In this document: positions 51,426 to 62,063 of the stretch, one piece after another
Numbering within the stretch: the first letter of the stretch is position 1
How the letters are laid out: each line of letters starts with the position of its first letter
Source: Hyphomonadaceae bacterium
Lineage (GTDB): Bacteria > Pseudomonadota > Alphaproteobacteria > Caulobacterales > Aquidulcibacteraceae
Direction of reading: 5' to 3'
Assembly (NCBI GenBank): GCA_016791445.1
Contig: JAEUMP010000006.1
Span: 62,001-126,000, forward strand
Length of the DNA: 64,000 nucleotides
The notes under the pieces: model-generated
What the model saw: the letters and a program-made list of their open reading frames with translations, nothing else
What the model was told of the DNA's origin: nothing
Databases searched by the model: none
Program-made: the position numbers and the translations under genes

Positions 51426-53489
51426 CTATTGCGCGCGCACGCGGATGCGCGAGCGCGCGCGACGCCCTTCGGCGTCCACGACAATCACCTCATGGAAGCC
51501 CGGCGTCGTCGGACGCCAGATGGCGCGACCGCTCGATTCTTCTTCCGCCACCCGCACGCCTTCCGCATACCAGACGAGCGGCGCCCGCCCGCCGCGCGCG
51601 GCGAGCGCCACGCCGCGACTGGCGTCGCCGTACTCCGTGACGAGCACATCGGCCGCGTCCGGCGGAAACAGGATGACCGGATCAAGCGTTTCGTCTTTCT
51701 CGCGCAGGCGGCGTTGCCCGGGCGCGGTCTGTTCGACGGTCATGGTCGGCATCGACGGCGCGCCGGTGGAATTCAGGCGATCGAATACGGAGAACAGGAG
51801 CGGCAGCGATTCCGCACGACCGGTTGCGCCGGGTCGCGGCGCGCCGTCCGGACGTCCCGTCCAGACGCCGACCGCATAGCCGCCGCCGACGCCGAACGCC
51901 CACGCATCGCGGAATCCGTAGGACGTGCCGGTCTTGAAGGCGATCTGCGGCGCGCCGTCGATGAGCGCACTCGGCGCACGGCCTTGCGGCATCGGCGAAC
52001 GCGCGAGAATGGCGAGAATTTTCCCGGCGCTCTCCGGCTTCATCAGCCGACTGACGCGCCACTGCGGTCCCTCCACATAGGTGAGCGGCCGTGCGACGCC
52101 GCCGTCGCCGAGCGCGGCGTAGAGCGTCGTCACTTCTTCGAGCGTCAGCCCCACGCCGCCGAGCGCGAGCGCCAGCCCGGGCTCTTCCAGACGCCGCCGC
52201 GGGAATCGCGGCCGCGCGCCCGCCGACGTCAGCGCCGCCTCGAACCGCGCCGCGCCGACCTTCTGCAACGTCGCCACCGCCGGCAGGTTCAGCGAATGCT
52301 GCAGCGCCTCGAACATCCGCACTTCGCCGTGAAAGCGCCGATCGAAATTCTCCGGCAGATAGCCGCTGAACCGGCGCGGCGCGTCTTCGATCAGCGTCTC
52401 CGGCGCGGCGATGCCGTCATCCATGGCGAGACCATAGATGAAGGGCTTCAGCGCGGACCCCGGCGACCGCACGGCGCGCGTCATGTCGAGATAGGCGCCA
52501 GCGCGATCGCGTTCGGCGCCGCTCACCGACGCGCGCACCGCACGTCCCTCCACTTCCACCACGATCACGGCGGCGCTCGTCTCGCCGTCCGTTCGCTTCA
52601 GGTGTTCGGCGACGAGCGCTTCAAGGGAGCGCTGCAGCCCGCCGTCCAGCGTCGTCTCGATGACGCGCGCATCGCGGTCGCGCCGCGCGAGCCGCTCGGC
52701 GATGCGGTCGGCGGCGACGGGAAACGGCGTGCGCGCCGGCGCCGGCGTCGCGCGCGCTTCGGCCGCGATGCGCGGCGTGGTGAGACCGAGCGCCACGAAC
52801 TTGCGCAGCACGCGATCGCGTGACGCGACGGCGGCTTCGGGACGACGGTCCGGACGGCGCGCTTCCGGCGCCTGCGGCAGCGCGACGAGCAGCGCCATCT
52901 CCGCGTCGGACAGGCCTTGCGGATCGCGCCGGAAATACGCGCGGCTCGCGGCGCGCACGCCTTCGAGATTGCCGCCATAGGGCGCGATGGTGAGATACGC
53001 GGAGAGAATCTGGCGCTTCGACAGGCGCCGCTCGATCTGCACCGCGCGGATGATCTCGATGAGCTTCGACGGCACCGTGCGCGGCCGCGGCTCGATGAGA
53101 CGCGCAAGCTGCATCGTGATCGTCGAGCCGCCGGACGTGATCCTGCCCGAGCGCGCCCAGGTCAGCGTCGCGCGCGAGAGCGCCAGCGGATCGACGCCGG
53201 GATGAAACCAGAAGCGCTTGTCCTCCACGGCGATGAGACGGCGCTGGAATTCAGGATCGATCTCGTTCAGACGCGCGGCAAGCCGCCACTTGCCTTCCCG
53301 CGTGGTGAAGGCCCGCAGCCACGCGCCGTCCTTGTCCACCACCACCGGCGACACGACGTAGGCGCGTTCCAGCGGCGGCGGCAGCGCGACGTCGAGCGCG
53401 AACAGCGCAAGCAGGACGATGAGCGCGCCCGTCCACCAGCGCTTCGTGCGAGGGCCAAGCTGCAGATCGAGCGTGCGACCGCGTTTCAC
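51426..53489 (-). CDS. pbpC: Penicillin-binding protein 1C (bifunctional)
   Basis: 687 residues from a GTG at 53489 with GAGAGGG upstream. One TM anchor ([15 protein letters not shown]). The glycosyltransferase domain carries catalytic Glu in [13 protein letters not shown] and the motif [16 protein letters not shown]. The transpeptidase domain has SxxK (SPGSALKPF), SLN (QHSLNLPA) and KTG ([10 protein letters not shown]). The C-terminal BiPBP_C/PBP1C domain ends [11 protein letters not shown]. PbpC synthesises peptidoglycan and is typically paired with a bacterial alpha-2-macroglobulin that traps proteases when the wall is damaged. Here it is 22 bp downstream of that gene, in an operon. Inner membrane, periplasmic domains. 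Confidence 0.96.
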   Translation of the reverse strand: MKRGRTLDLQLGPRTKRWWTGALIVLLALFALDVALPPPLERAYVVSPVVVDKDGAWLRAFTTREGKWRLAARLNEIDPEFQRRLIAVEDKRFWFHPGVDPLALSRATLTWARSGRITSGGSTITMQLARLIEPRPRTVPSKLIEIIRAVQIERRLSKRQILSAYLTIAPYGGNLEGVRAASRAYFRRDPQGLSDAEMALLVALPQAPEARRPDRRPEAAVASRDRVLRKFVALGLTTPRIAAEARATPAPARTPFPVAADRIAERLARRDRDARVIETTLDGGLQRSLEALVAEHLKRTDGETSAAVIVVEVEGRAVRASVSGAERDRAGAYLDMTRAVRSPGSALKPFIYGLAMDDGIAAPETLIEDAPRRFSGYLPENFDRRFHGEVRMFEALQHSLNLPAVATLQKVGAARFEAALTSAGARPRFPRRRLEEPGLALALGGVGLTLEEVTTLYAALGDGGVARPLTYVEGPQWRVSRLMKPESAGKILAILARSPMPQGRAPSALIDGAPQIAFKTGTSYGFRDAWAFGVGGGYAVGVWTGRPDGAPRPGATGRAESLPLLFSVFDRLNSTGAPSMPTMTVEQTAPGQRRLREKDETLDPVILFPPDAADVLVTEYGDASRGVALAARGGRAPLVWYAEGVRVAEEESSGRAIWRPTTPGFHEVIVVDAEGRRARSRIRVRAQ

Positions 53490-53511
53490 CTGGCCCTCTC
53501 TTGCGCTCCGC

Positions 53512-56500
53512 TTACCGCGCCGCGACGCGCACGCGGCTCGTCGCGCTTCGGCCGTAGACGCCGGGCTTGTACATGTCCTCGATCGCAGCGCCCGGCAGCA
53601 CATACGTTCCCGGCGTCACCGCGCGCGCGACATACGCGACGGTATAACCCTGCCCCTGCACGTCGAGCGCGGCGACGAAGCGGTCGTCGCGCTTTTCCGC
53701 AATGCGCGTGTAGGAGATGCGGCCGAGCCACGCGAACGGACCGTCGACGCGACGACCGTCCCATTGCTCGATGCCGGCGCCGTCTGCAGGGCCGAGGATC
53801 GACTCGATCTCGAGGCCCGCAGGCAGCAGGTCGACCAGCACCGACGGATAGAGGCGCTGCCCCTCCGGCGCGCCGGTGAGCGCGACGATGACGCGATCGC
53901 CCTGCCGCACGGCGTTGAGATCGACGAGCGCGCCCGACAGGCTGAACACCCGCTTGGTGACGGAGAGCCCGTTGGACGTCGCCGGCGGCGCCGTCGTCGG
54001 CGCGCCCGAGAGGGTCACCGAGCGCCACACCGGGCCCGTTCCGTCATTGCGGAAGGTGATCGGGTTCTGCAGCTGCGACATCACCGCCGTGAACGGCGTC
54101 ATCGCGCCCGGCGCATTGCCGTTGACCGAGATGTTCACCGGGCCGGCCGTCTTCAGGAGCGCATTCGCCGCGAGCAGCAATTGCGATTGTTCCTGCGTCA
54201 TCAGCTGGTCCGCGCGCGGCTGGTCGTTCTGCAGACGTCGCGACAGACGCACCACCACCTCGTTGAGCGAGGGATCGGTCGCCGCCGCTTCCGCCGCCAG
54301 CGCGATGACGCCGGCGGTGTCGCGCACAACGGACTGATAATAGTCGCCCGTATTGCGATAGCCGATCGCCGCTTCCGCCTGGCGGAAGGCGCTGCGCGCG
54401 CGGGCGCGGTCGCCGAGATGCGCCAGCGCCGCGCCGATCTGCGCGCGGGCGAGCGGGCTCGGTTCGCGCGCCATGCGCGCATCGTGGAAGTAGCGCACCT
54501 GCCCGACGTCGGCCTTGCCGGCCTTCGCGAGGACATAGAGCGCGTACGCCGTCGCGCGTGACCGCAGCAGCGCTTCGGTGTCGGTCTGACCCGTCCACCG
54601 CGGCACGTTGAAGTCGTAGGCGACATTGGCGAAGTCATCGAGACGCGCGACCGCGCGCAGGCCCTTGTAGGCCTCCTCGAGCGGCGCGGCGGGCACGACA
54701 TATCCGGCTTCCTTCGCGCGGCGCAGGAAGTCCACGGTATAGGCGCCGAGCCACGGATTGGCCGCGCCATCGCCCGCACGCCACAGGCCGAAGGCGCCGT
54801 CGGGCGTCTGCCGGTCGAGAATTTTGGTGATGGCGTCGTTGAGGCGCGGCGTCAGCTGCCGGTCGCGGTCGCGCGCGGCGAGCGGCGCGAGCGTGTTGGC
54901 ATAGAGCAGCGGCATCGCCACCGACACGAGTTGCTCCGTGCAGCCGTAGGGATAGCGTTCGAGACTGTCGAGCAAGGGCGCGGGATCGAGACCCGCGAGA
55001 CTCGAATACGAGACGATGGCCTTCGACTGGTTGGGCTGGAAGCCGTTCAGCGTCGTTCGCATCAGCGAGAACGTGTCGCCCCGCGCCTGCGACGCGAGCG
55101 CGACCTGCGTGATCGGCAGATAGGGCGCGCGCGCCTCGATGTCGAAGTCCCGCGTCACCACGAAGTTCTCGGGCCCGGAGACGTTGAGCGTCAGCTTGCC
55201 GATGCCTGCCGCCGGCGCCGTGACCGGAATGCGGATCGTGGCGTTGCCGCCGCGATTGACGCTGACCGACTGCGGCTGTCCCTGCGCGCGCGCGGCGCCT
55301 TCGCCGCCGAGCGTCACGCGGTACGCGCCGGATGCGCCCTCGATATTGTCGATGCGCAGCGTCGCGAACGCCTCGTCGCCGGGCGCGAGGAAGCGCGGCA
55401 GCGTGAGGTCGGCGACGACGGGATCGCGCACGGTGACGGCTTGATCGTCCGAGCCGAGCGCGGTTTCGCTCCACGCGACCGCCATGACACGCAGCTCGCC
55501 GTTGAAGTCCGGCACATCGAGCGGGATCTTGCCGTTCCCGTTGCGATCCAGCTCCACGAGACCCGACCACAGCGCGACCGTGCGCGTGGGCACCACGGTG
55601 AGGCCTTCGCCGCCGAGCGAGTCGCCGCCCTGGCGTGGCGTCGCCGGCGCGCCGAGGTTCGGATTCAGCAAGCGCCCATAGTCGTCACGGATTCCGACGC
55701 CGAGCGCGCGACGTCCGAAATAATGGTTCTTCGGATCGGGCGTCCGATAGTTGGTGAGTTGCAGGATGCCCTCATCCACCGCCGCGAGAGTCACGCGCAC
55801 CTTCTCGCCGCGCGGCGCGCCGGCCACGGTGATCGGGAACTCCACGCGCTGGCGCGGACGCACCACGCCCATCTTGTCGGCGACCGTGACCGTCAGCGTG
55901 CGCGAGGTCATGTCGACCGGCACATAGCTGACGCCCACCGCGCGACGCGGCACCACCGGCGTATCGCGACGGCCCGCGGGATCGCGCGGCGTCATCACGG
56001 TCACGAGCACATAGGCGCCCGCGCCCCAGTCGCCGTCCACGCGCAGCGAGATCTTCTTGCCTTCCGCCGGAATCCGCTCCGTGCGCATCGAGAGCACGCG
56101 ATCGGTCGCGACGACGATCTGCGCCTCACCCGCATAGGGCGGCTTGATCTCGACCTCGACGCGCCCGCCCGGACGCACCGGCGCGCTCGGCGGCAACACG
56201 GCGACCATGTCGGGCGTGTCGGCGTCGCTCGCGTAACCGCCCCAGCCCACGCCGAAGCGCCGCGTCGCTTCCGCGCCCGTCGCCTCATTCTTCAGGATGA
56301 GACGATAGCTGCCTTCGCGCAGGTTCGCCTGCGTCAGCGTCAGCGCTTCGCCGGCGGGAATGTCGGCTGTTCCTTGCGCGCCGGCGACCTGGATGTCGCG
56401 GCCCGTGCGGCGCCACTTCCACTGTCCGCCTTCGAGATACCAGTCATAGCTCCAGTCTTCCTCGACGATGCGCCACGTCACCCGCGACGCGACACGCCGC

Positions 56501-58515
56501 GCCTGCGGATCGACGGCGACCACATCGAACGCCGCCGGCTGGCCGGCGCGGATCCATCCGTCGCCCTTCGCCTTCACGCCGATGTATTGCGCGGCGAGAC
56601 GCACCGGGATGTCGAAGCTCTGGCGCACCACGCGACCGCCCGGCTCCGCCACCGACGCGATCACCTTCGCGCGCAGCGGCATCGAGGTCTGCGGCGCGTT
56701 CGGCAGCGCGACCTGCAGTTCCGCGCGCCCCGCGCCGTCGGTGACGGCGTCGGGAAGCTGGAAGAACTCCTCGTCGAAACGCTCGTCCGGCTTGCCCCAC
56801 GCATAGCCCGCGAGCGCGGGGAACGGATTGGGATCGACCTGCAGGCGGCCCTCGCCCTGCACGACGAGACCCGCGCCCGGCGCGCCGTAGAGGAATTGCG
56901 CATCCACGGCGATGGCGCGCGTCTGTCCGGCGGTGAGCGGCGCCTCAGACCCTTCGACCTTCACGCGCAGGCGCTGCGGGACGAAATCCTCGACCGCGAA
57001 CGCGACGTCGCCCGCCGGCTGGTCCTGACCGTCCACTTCCAGCACCGCGCGCCATTGGCCGCGCGGCGCATTGCGGTCGATCTGGATGTTCTTGATGACC
57101 GAGCCCGCCGCGCGCGCCTCTTCGAGACGCAGGCGCCGGAACTCCGTGCCGTTCGGGCGATAGATGACGAGCGTCGACTGTCGGTTGGAAATCGCGCGGC
57201 CGGACGGATCGCGCAGCATGCCGTTCACGCGCACGATCTCGCCGGGGCGATAGATGCCGCGTTCGGTGAACATGTAGGCGTCCACGTCGCCGGGCGCCGA
57301 CCGCCCGCCCACGTCGCGTTCGGAGAGATCAAGCGTGCCGCGCTCGAGATCGAGCGCCGCGAAATCGCCGCCGGCGCCATAGGCCATCACATAGCGCGCG
57401 CGCTGCGGGCCCTCGCCTTTCATCAGCGCCTGCGCGAAGCGGGCCCGGCCCTCGCCGTTGGTGCGCGCACGGGCAAGTTCATCGTTGTTCTGCGCGATGA
57501 GCGTGAGCGTGACGCCCGACATCGGCCGCGCGTCCTTCAGCGAACGCACGACCACATCCATGCCCGTTGCGCCGGAGAAGCTCTGCAGCGCCATGTCGGT
57601 GTACATGATCCAGCGCGTCGCCGCCGCCGGACGGTCGTTGTTCTCGCCGCGCGCGCCGGCGCTCGGCGTGCCGTCGATGACGCGCAGCACATAGACGCCC
57701 GCCGTGCGGTCCTTCAGCACCGCGCCCAGCGGAAACACCGTCGTCATCGTGCGATTACGCTGCGCTTCCGGCAGCGCCATCGCGCCGCGACCGCCGGCGA
57801 CCGGCTTCGCCACGTCGATCTCGCCTTTCCAGATCGACACGCCGAAGTCAGAGCCCGCCTCCTCGATGGACCAGTAATTCCAGGATCCTTCCGCGACCGC
57901 CTCGCCTTCCTCGATCGCGCGTTGCGAAAGGATGCGGTCGGAGACCCGCAGCACTTCGACTTTCAGCTTCGAGACGTTCACCGTCTCGATGCCCACGCCG
58001 TCCGCCTCCGCGCGCGGCAGGATCACGCCGGAGCCGGCGAAACCCACAAAGCTCGGGCGGTCGCCGAAGGTGAGGTTGAACGTCTCGTCCTTGCGCGTCT
58101 TCTTGCCGTTCGCGCCCGGCAGACCTTCGCGGATCGTCACCTGGCGGTCGACGTCGTACGGCAGGCCGCGCAGGCACAGCGACTTGTCCACCGGCTCGAA
58201 GCGCACCTGCGCCGCCGGTGAGAGGACGACGAAGTCGGCGTAGTTCGTCTGCGGATCGTTCGCGAGCGTCTGCGTGAATTCGAGGCACGCGACCGGCGTG
58301 TCGCCGCCGGTTTCGATGCGCAGGCGGTCGAAGGCCATGTCGCCCGGTGCGACGATGCCGGCGCGGGGCGCCTTTGCGGAACGGACGCTTTCCGGTCCGC
58401 CGCCCGCGCCCTGGAACCAGCCCCTCGGCCCGCTCCCCGTCTGACCCAGAACCACGCCCCCGAGGAGCCCAACCGCCAGCGCCGCCGCCGCAGCCACGAT
58501 CACGTTCCGGTTCAT
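53512..58515 (-). CDS. Bacterial alpha-2-macroglobulin (YfhM-type)
   Basis: A 1667-residue envelope protein. The N-terminus is an uncleaved or cleaved hydrophobic segment ([20 protein letters not shown]) without a clear lipobox, unlike E. coli YfhM. MG-type beta domains fill residues ~60-1100. The thioester GCTEQ is at about 1191-1195, indicating a covalent trap for attacking proteases. The complement-like helical domain ([29 protein letters not shown]) and a C-terminal receptor-like domain follow. It is the first gene of an operon with pbpC, the known functional pair. The exact bait region cannot be read with confidence. Confidence 0.95.
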   Translation of the reverse strand: MNRNVIVAAAAALAVGLLGGVVLGQTGSGPRGWFQGAGGGPESVRSAKAPRAGIVAPGDMAFDRLRIETGGDTPVACLEFTQTLANDPQTNYADFVVLSPAAQVRFEPVDKSLCLRGLPYDVDRQVTIREGLPGANGKKTRKDETFNLTFGDRPSFVGFAGSGVILPRAEADGVGIETVNVSKLKVEVLRVSDRILSQRAIEEGEAVAEGSWNYWSIEEAGSDFGVSIWKGEIDVAKPVAGGRGAMALPEAQRNRTMTTVFPLGAVLKDRTAGVYVLRVIDGTPSAGARGENNDRPAAATRWIMYTDMALQSFSGATGMDVVVRSLKDARPMSGVTLTLIAQNNDELARARTNGEGRARFAQALMKGEGPQRARYVMAYGAGGDFAALDLERGTLDLSERDVGGRSAPGDVDAYMFTERGIYRPGEIVRVNGMLRDPSGRAISNRQSTLVIYRPNGTEFRRLRLEEARAAGSVIKNIQIDRNAPRGQWRAVLEVDGQDQPAGDVAFAVEDFVPQRLRVKVEGSEAPLTAGQTRAIAVDAQFLYGAPGAGLVVQGEGRLQVDPNPFPALAGYAWGKPDERFDEEFFQLPDAVTDGAGRAELQVALPNAPQTSMPLRAKVIASVAEPGGRVVRQSFDIPVRLAAQYIGVKAKGDGWIRAGQPAAFDVVAVDPQARRVASRVTWRIVEEDWSYDWYLEGGQWKWRRTGRDIQVAGAQGTADIPAGEALTLTQANLREGSYRLILKNEATGAEATRRFGVGWGGYASDADTPDMVAVLPPSAPVRPGGRVEVEIKPPYAGEAQIVVATDRVLSMRTERIPAEGKKISLRVDGDWGAGAYVLVTVMTPRDPAGRRDTPVVPRRAVGVSYVPVDMTSRTLTVTVADKMGVVRPRQRVEFPITVAGAPRGEKVRVTLAAVDEGILQLTNYRTPDPKNHYFGRRALGVGIRDDYGRLLNPNLGAPATPRQGGDSLGGEGLTVVPTRTVALWSGLVELDRNGNGKIPLDVPDFNGELRVMAVAWSETALGSDDQAVTVRDPVVADLTLPRFLAPGDEAFATLRIDNIEGASGAYRVTLGGEGAARAQGQPQSVSVNRGGNATIRIPVTAPAAGIGKLTLNVSGPENFVVTRDFDIEARAPYLPITQVALASQARGDTFSLMRTTLNGFQPNQSKAIVSYSSLAGLDPAPLLDSLERYPYGCTEQLVSVAMPLLYANTLAPLAARDRDRQLTPRLNDAITKILDRQTPDGAFGLWRAGDGAANPWLGAYTVDFLRRAKEAGYVVPAAPLEEAYKGLRAVARLDDFANVAYDFNVPRWTGQTDTEALLRSRATAYALYVLAKAGKADVGQVRYFHDARMAREPSPLARAQIGAALAHLGDRARARSAFRQAEAAIGYRNTGDYYQSVVRDTAGVIALAAEAAATDPSLNEVVVRLSRRLQNDQPRADQLMTQEQSQLLLAANALLKTAGPVNISVNGNAPGAMTPFTAVMSQLQNPITFRNDGTGPVWRSVTLSGAPTTAPPATSNGLSVTKRVFSLSGALVDLNAVRQGDRVIVALTGAPEGQRLYPSVLVDLLPAGLEIESILGPADGAGIEQWDGRRVDGPFAWLGRISYTRIAEKRDDRFVAALDVQGQGYTVAYVARAVTPGTYVLPGAAIEDMYKPGVYGRSATSRVRVAAR

Positions 58516-58693
58516 GCTGTCCTCGCCCGATTTTATCCCGTCGTTATAGTCGCTTGGGGAACAGCGCCTAGTCGCGGGAACCGGGGGACGTTAACATAAC
58601 CATCTTGTAAGGATTGGGGCGAAAGCAGCGGTCGCACGGGCACCGGGTGCGGCAGCTTGACGCACCCTCCCGGCCCGCGCTTCAGCCGCCCGA

Positions 58694-59269
58694 TCAGTCC
58701 TTCGCGCGCTCGACGTAGGAGTTGTCGTCGGTGGAAATCACCACCCGCGTGCCGGCGTCGATATGCGGCGGCACCATCGTCTTCAGGCCGTTGGAGAGCT
58801 TGGCGGGCTTGTAGGACGACGACGCCGTCTGGCCCTTCACCACTGGCTCGGTCTCCACGATCTCGAGCGTCACGCGCGGCGGCAGCTGGATCGAGAGCGC
58901 CTGGCCCTCGAACATCGTCAGCCACACTTCCATGTCGGACTCGAGGAACGCCGCGCTGTCGCCAACCGTGTCCTTCGCGACGGTGACCTGCTCGTAGTTC
59001 GCGGGGTTCATGAAGACGTAGCCGACGCCTTCGTCCTCATAGAGGTAGTTGTGCTTGATTTCCTCGACGAAAGCCTTTTCCAGCGCGTCCGTCGTCTTGT
59101 AGGTCTGCGTCGTCTTCACGCCGTCGACGATGCGGCGCATCACGATGGTCGTGGTCGGCGTGCCCTTGCCGGGACGGAACGATTCAAACGACATGACGAC
59201 GTAGAGCTTGCCGTCGTCCAGTTCGAGCACGTTGCCCTTGCGCACGTCGCTCGCGATGACCTTGACCAC
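58694..59269 (-). CDS. efp: Elongation factor P
   Basis: 191 residues. The GTG start at 59269 has AAGGA upstream. Three beta-barrel domains; the first carries the hairpin [10 protein letters not shown] with K35, the lysine that EpmA modifies. The second includes [23 protein letters not shown] and the third [21 protein letters not shown] relieves ribosome stalling at polyproline. The lysine hairpin (GKG) matches the beta-lysylated type, and epmA and epmB lie just upstream on the opposite strand. Cytoplasmic. Confidence 0.98.
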   Translation of the reverse strand: MVKVIASDVRKGNVLELDDGKLYVVMSFESFRPGKGTPTTTIVMRRIVDGVKTTQTYKTTDALEKAFVEEIKHNYLYEDEGVGYVFMNPANYEQVTVAKDTVGDSAAFLESDMEVWLTMFEGQALSIQLPPRVTLEIVETEPVVKGQTASSSYKPAKLSNGLKTMVPPHIDAGTRVVISTDDNSYVERAKD

Positions 59270-59368
59270 TGTGAGATCCTTTCAGGCGGCGCGGTTCTCG
59301 CGCCCCGGTAAAGCGGAAGCGCGCCTGATAGCCCGAAACGCCCGCGAAAGTGAACTGCGGCGCACTAA

Positions 59369-59521
59369 CCCCTCTCCCGCCCGCGGGAGAGGGACAGCTT
59401 CGAGCGAAGCGAGAAGCAGGGTGAGGGCCCGGGCTCTCAGGATGAGACTCGTTTTGCGCCGCCGCGCCCTCACCCTGATCGCTGCGCGACCTTTCCCTCT
59501 CTCGCAGGCGAGAGAGGGGTT
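59369..59521. repeat. Inverted palindromic repeat pair, second family (copy 2)
   Basis: CCCCTCTCCCGCCCGCGGGAG hairpin, then AGCTTCGAGCGAAGC and AGGGTGAGGGCCC; after a spacer the inverted unit GCCCTCACCCTGATCGCTGCGCG and CCCTCTCTCGCAGGCGAGAG. It matches the family at 32.9 kb. The pair begins ~100 bp upstream of the efp start. Confidence 0.8.
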
Positions 59522-59959
59522 GACGTGTTCCGGTTTTGTTCCTATACCTAGGACATCACTTCCGCAGGGAGGGCAGTCGGTACCCTGTTCTGTCGGCGCG
59601 GCGGTGGTGTGATCGAGTGAGGCGAGCCTCCGTTCCGGCCCCGGATTTATCCAGCTCGGGTTGGTGAAAGGCGGAGGGATCCCGGGGACCGGTGATGAAC
59701 AGCACCGACCCGCTCACCGATGGCCAACTGGACAAGGGTGCGAGAAAACATCCCGAGCCATGCCGTCGGATAACGGTCACGGGGACGCGGACGGTGTCTG
59801 CATCTTCTTTCTTCCACCCAGTTTCGCGGATTTCGTCCGCGTCCCCGGCCCTCCCGTTTGTGCCCGCAGCGTGAAAACGCGTGCGGCTCAGAGTGCTGAG
59901 CGAACGCGATGAGGACCGCCGGCGGTCCTTACGGCGGTCACTCGTGCTAGACCGCGCGC
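59522..59959. ncRNA. 438-bp gap with strong inverted repeats: candidate structured RNA or leader
   Basis: No protein-coding frame here looks real; short frames on both strands have no family character. The region contains several inverted segments, including CAGGG...CCCTG (about 59565-59590) and GGTGA...TCACC (about 59692-59720). Most striking is CGGGGACGCGGAC (59780-59792) against GTCCGCGTCCCCG (59835-59847). It lies directly upstream of epmA. It does not match tmRNA, RNase P RNA, SRP RNA or the riboswitches I know. It may be an untranslated leader, a small RNA gene, or just unannotated sequence; strand is unresolved. Confidence 0.35.
59780..59847. other. 13-bp perfect inverted repeat with 42-nt loop
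   Basis: CGGGGACGCGGAC and its exact reverse complement GTCCGCGTCCCCG flank 42 bases containing a pyrimidine-rich stretch (TCTTCTTTCTTCC). A stem of this length outside a coding region is unlikely by chance even in GC-rich DNA. It ends 113 bp before epmA. Confidence 0.7.
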
Positions 59960-60988
59960 ATGTCCTCCTGGCACACCCCCGCGCGCCATGCCGACCGGCG
60001 CCCGCTGCTGCTGGCGCGCAATCGCATCAAGTCCGCGCTGCGCGCGCATCTCGAGCGGGACGGCTTCACCGAGACCGATCCCGGCGCGCTGTGCGTTTCG
60101 CCTGGCAATGAAACGCACCTGCACGCCTTCGCGACGCAACTGCGCGATGATGCGGGCCGCGCACGCGACCTCTACCTCCACACCTCGCCCGAATTCGCGA
60201 TGAAGAAACTCCTCGCCGCCGGCGAGGAAAAGATCTTCGCCTTCGCGCCCGTCTATCGTAATCGCGAGGCTGGCTCGCCGCTGCACGCGCCCGAATTCAC
60301 GATGCTCGAATGGTATCGGACGCACGCGCCCTATGAGACGCTGTTCGAAGACTGCGCCGCCTTCCTGCGCGAAGCGGCATCCGCTGCAAACACGATGACG
60401 CTGCGCTGGCGCGATCGCACCTGCGATCCATTCACCGTACCCGACATCCTGCCCGTCAGCGAAGCCTTCGCGAAATTCGCCGGGCTCAATCTCCTCACCA
60501 CCATCGAGAACGGCGCCGGAAACCGCGACGCCCTCGCCGACCAGATGCACATCTGCAATGTCCGCGTCGGCGACGACGATACGTGGAGCGACCTGTTCTC
60601 CCGCGTCTTGGTGCAATGCATCGAACCGCATCTCGGCATCGGCCGCGCCACCGTGCTGTGCGACTATCCGATCCCGGAAGCTGCGTTGGCCCGCCCGTCG
60701 CCGAAGGACGCGCGCGTCGCGGAGCGCTTCGAGCTCTATGCCTGCGGCGTCGAACTCGCCAACGGCTTCGGCGAACTCACCGACGCCGTCGAGCAACGCC
60801 GGCGCTTCACCGCCGACATGGATGAAAAGCAGCGCCTCCACGGCGAACGCTATCCCATCGACGAAGACTTCCTCGCCGCGCTCGCCCACATGCCCCCCGC
60901 CAGCGGCTGTGCGCTCGGCTTCGACCGGCTGGTCATGCTCGCGACGGGCGCCGCGCGCATCGACGATGTGCTGTGGGCGCCGCTGTGA
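59960..60988 (+). CDS. epmA: EF-P--(R)-beta-lysine ligase EpmA (PoxA/GenX)
   Basis: A 342-residue class II lysyl-tRNA-synthetase-like protein that lacks the anticodon-binding domain. It begins with the class II core (RNRIKSALRAHLERDGFTET). Motif 2 is PVYRNREAGSPLHAPEFTMLEWY, and motif 3 is GCALGFDRLVMLATG. The LHTSPEFAMKKLLAAG segment matches EpmA. It ligates beta-lysine to the conserved lysine of EF-P. No clear Shine-Dalgarno precedes the ATG. It is followed by epmB after a 64-bp gap, with efp divergent to the left. Confidence 0.95.
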   Translation: MSSWHTPARHADRRPLLLARNRIKSALRAHLERDGFTETDPGALCVSPGNETHLHAFATQLRDDAGRARDLYLHTSPEFAMKKLLAAGEEKIFAFAPVYRNREAGSPLHAPEFTMLEWYRTHAPYETLFEDCAAFLREAASAANTMTLRWRDRTCDPFTVPDILPVSEAFAKFAGLNLLTTIENGAGNRDALADQMHICNVRVGDDDTWSDLFSRVLVQCIEPHLGIGRATVLCDYPIPEAALARPSPKDARVAERFELYACGVELANGFGELTDAVEQRRRFTADMDEKQRLHGERYPIDEDFLAALAHMPPASGCALGFDRLVMLATGAARIDDVLWAPL

Positions 60989-61052
60989 CGTTGCGCGTGC
61001 TTCCCGCCCGCCGCGCCTCGCGCTATGCCGCCGCCACGGGAGTCTTCTGAGC

Positions 61053-62063
61053 ATGGCCGACGGCGCGACGAACCAGTCCCTCCTCGATGAGGTGAAGCGT
61101 CGCTACGCCGTGGCGATCACGCCGGCGATGGAACAACTCATCGACCCTGCGGACGCAGCCGATCCCATTGCGCGCCAGTTCCGTCCCGATGCGCGCGAGC
61201 TGATGGAGACGCCGGAGGAACGCCTCGATCCCATCGACGATCACGCGCACGAAGTCGTCGAGGGCGTGGTGCATCGCTACGCCGACCGCTGCCTCCTGAA
61301 GATCACGCATGTCTGCCCGGTCTATTGCCGCTTCTGCTTCCGCCGCGAAATGGTCGGTCCCGGCAAGAGCGAGGCGATCACACCGGAAAAGCTCGACGCC
61401 GCACTCGCCTATATCGAAGGCCATCCCGAAATCTGGGAGGTGATCCTCACCGGCGGCGATCCCTTCGTGCTGTCGCCGCGCCGCGTGCGCGAGATCACGC
61501 AACGCCTCGCCGCGATCCCGCATGTGCAGGTGATCCGCTGGCATACGCGCATGCCCGTGGTCGATCCGATGCGGGTGTCAGACGAATTCGTCGCGGCGCT
61601 GAAATGCGACAAGGCCGTCTATGTGGCGCTGCACGCCAACCATGCGCGCGAGATCACCTCCGATGCACGCGCCGCCATTGCGCGACTCGTCAACGCCGGC
61701 ATTCCGATGGTGAGCCAGACGGTGCTGCTCAAGGGCGTGAACGACGACATCGCCACGCTGGAAGACTTGATGCGCGCGCTCGTTGCGGCGCGCGTGAAGC
61801 CTTACTATCTCCACCACGGAGACCTCGCGCCCGGCACCTCGCACTTCCGGACAAGCATCGAAGCCGGCCAGGATCTCACCGAAGCGCTGCGCGCGCGCGC
61901 TTCCGGCCTCTGCCAACCGTCCTACGTTCTCGACATTCCCGGCGGCGCGGCGAAGGCCCCCCTCTCCCGCCCCGCCGTGCGCATGGCCGACACGACATGC
62001 GAGGTGTGCGACCACGAGGGGAACTGGCGGGCTTATCCGCCGGCCGCCGCCACCGAAGGCTGA
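61053..62063 (+). CDS. epmB: EF-P lysine 2,3-aminomutase EpmB (radical SAM)
   Basis: A 336-residue radical-SAM enzyme converting (S)-alpha-lysine to (R)-beta-lysine for EF-P modification. The 4Fe-4S motif CPVYCRFCF gives C88, C92 and C95. The SAM region is WEVILTGGDPFVLS, and PLP binding is indicated by LDIPGGAAKAPL (probable PLP lysine). The family also contains lysine 2,3-aminomutase KamA; placement beside epmA and efp supports EpmB. The stop overlaps the convergent MFS gene by 31 bp. No EpmC hydroxylase gene is in the window. Confidence 0.93.
   Translation: MADGATNQSLLDEVKRRYAVAITPAMEQLIDPADAADPIARQFRPDARELMETPEERLDPIDDHAHEVVEGVVHRYADRCLLKITHVCPVYCRFCFRREMVGPGKSEAITPEKLDAALAYIEGHPEIWEVILTGGDPFVLSPRRVREITQRLAAIPHVQVIRWHTRMPVVDPMRVSDEFVAALKCDKAVYVALHANHAREITSDARAAIARLVNAGIPMVSQTVLLKGVNDDIATLEDLMRALVAARVKPYYLHHGDLAPGTSHFRTSIEAGQDLTEALRARASGLCQPSYVLDIPGGAAKAPLSRPAVRMADTTCEVCDHEGNWRAYPPAAATEG

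Noticed and set aside
54931-58221. 1096-residue open frame on the plus strand opposite the alpha-2-macroglobulin gene
   Set aside because: It is antisense to a convincing gene with known family motifs; its composition (Arg/His/Ala-rich) is typical of high-GC shadow frames.
58590-58620. GTTAAC and ATAACC upstream of the alpha-2-macroglobulin gene as a CtrA site
   Set aside because: Half-sites only, without the TTAA-N7-TTAA spacing; too common to claim.
59556-59912. Short frames in the efp-epmA gap
   Set aside because: They lack Shine-Dalgarno sites, family character and consistent codon use, and they cross inverted repeats.
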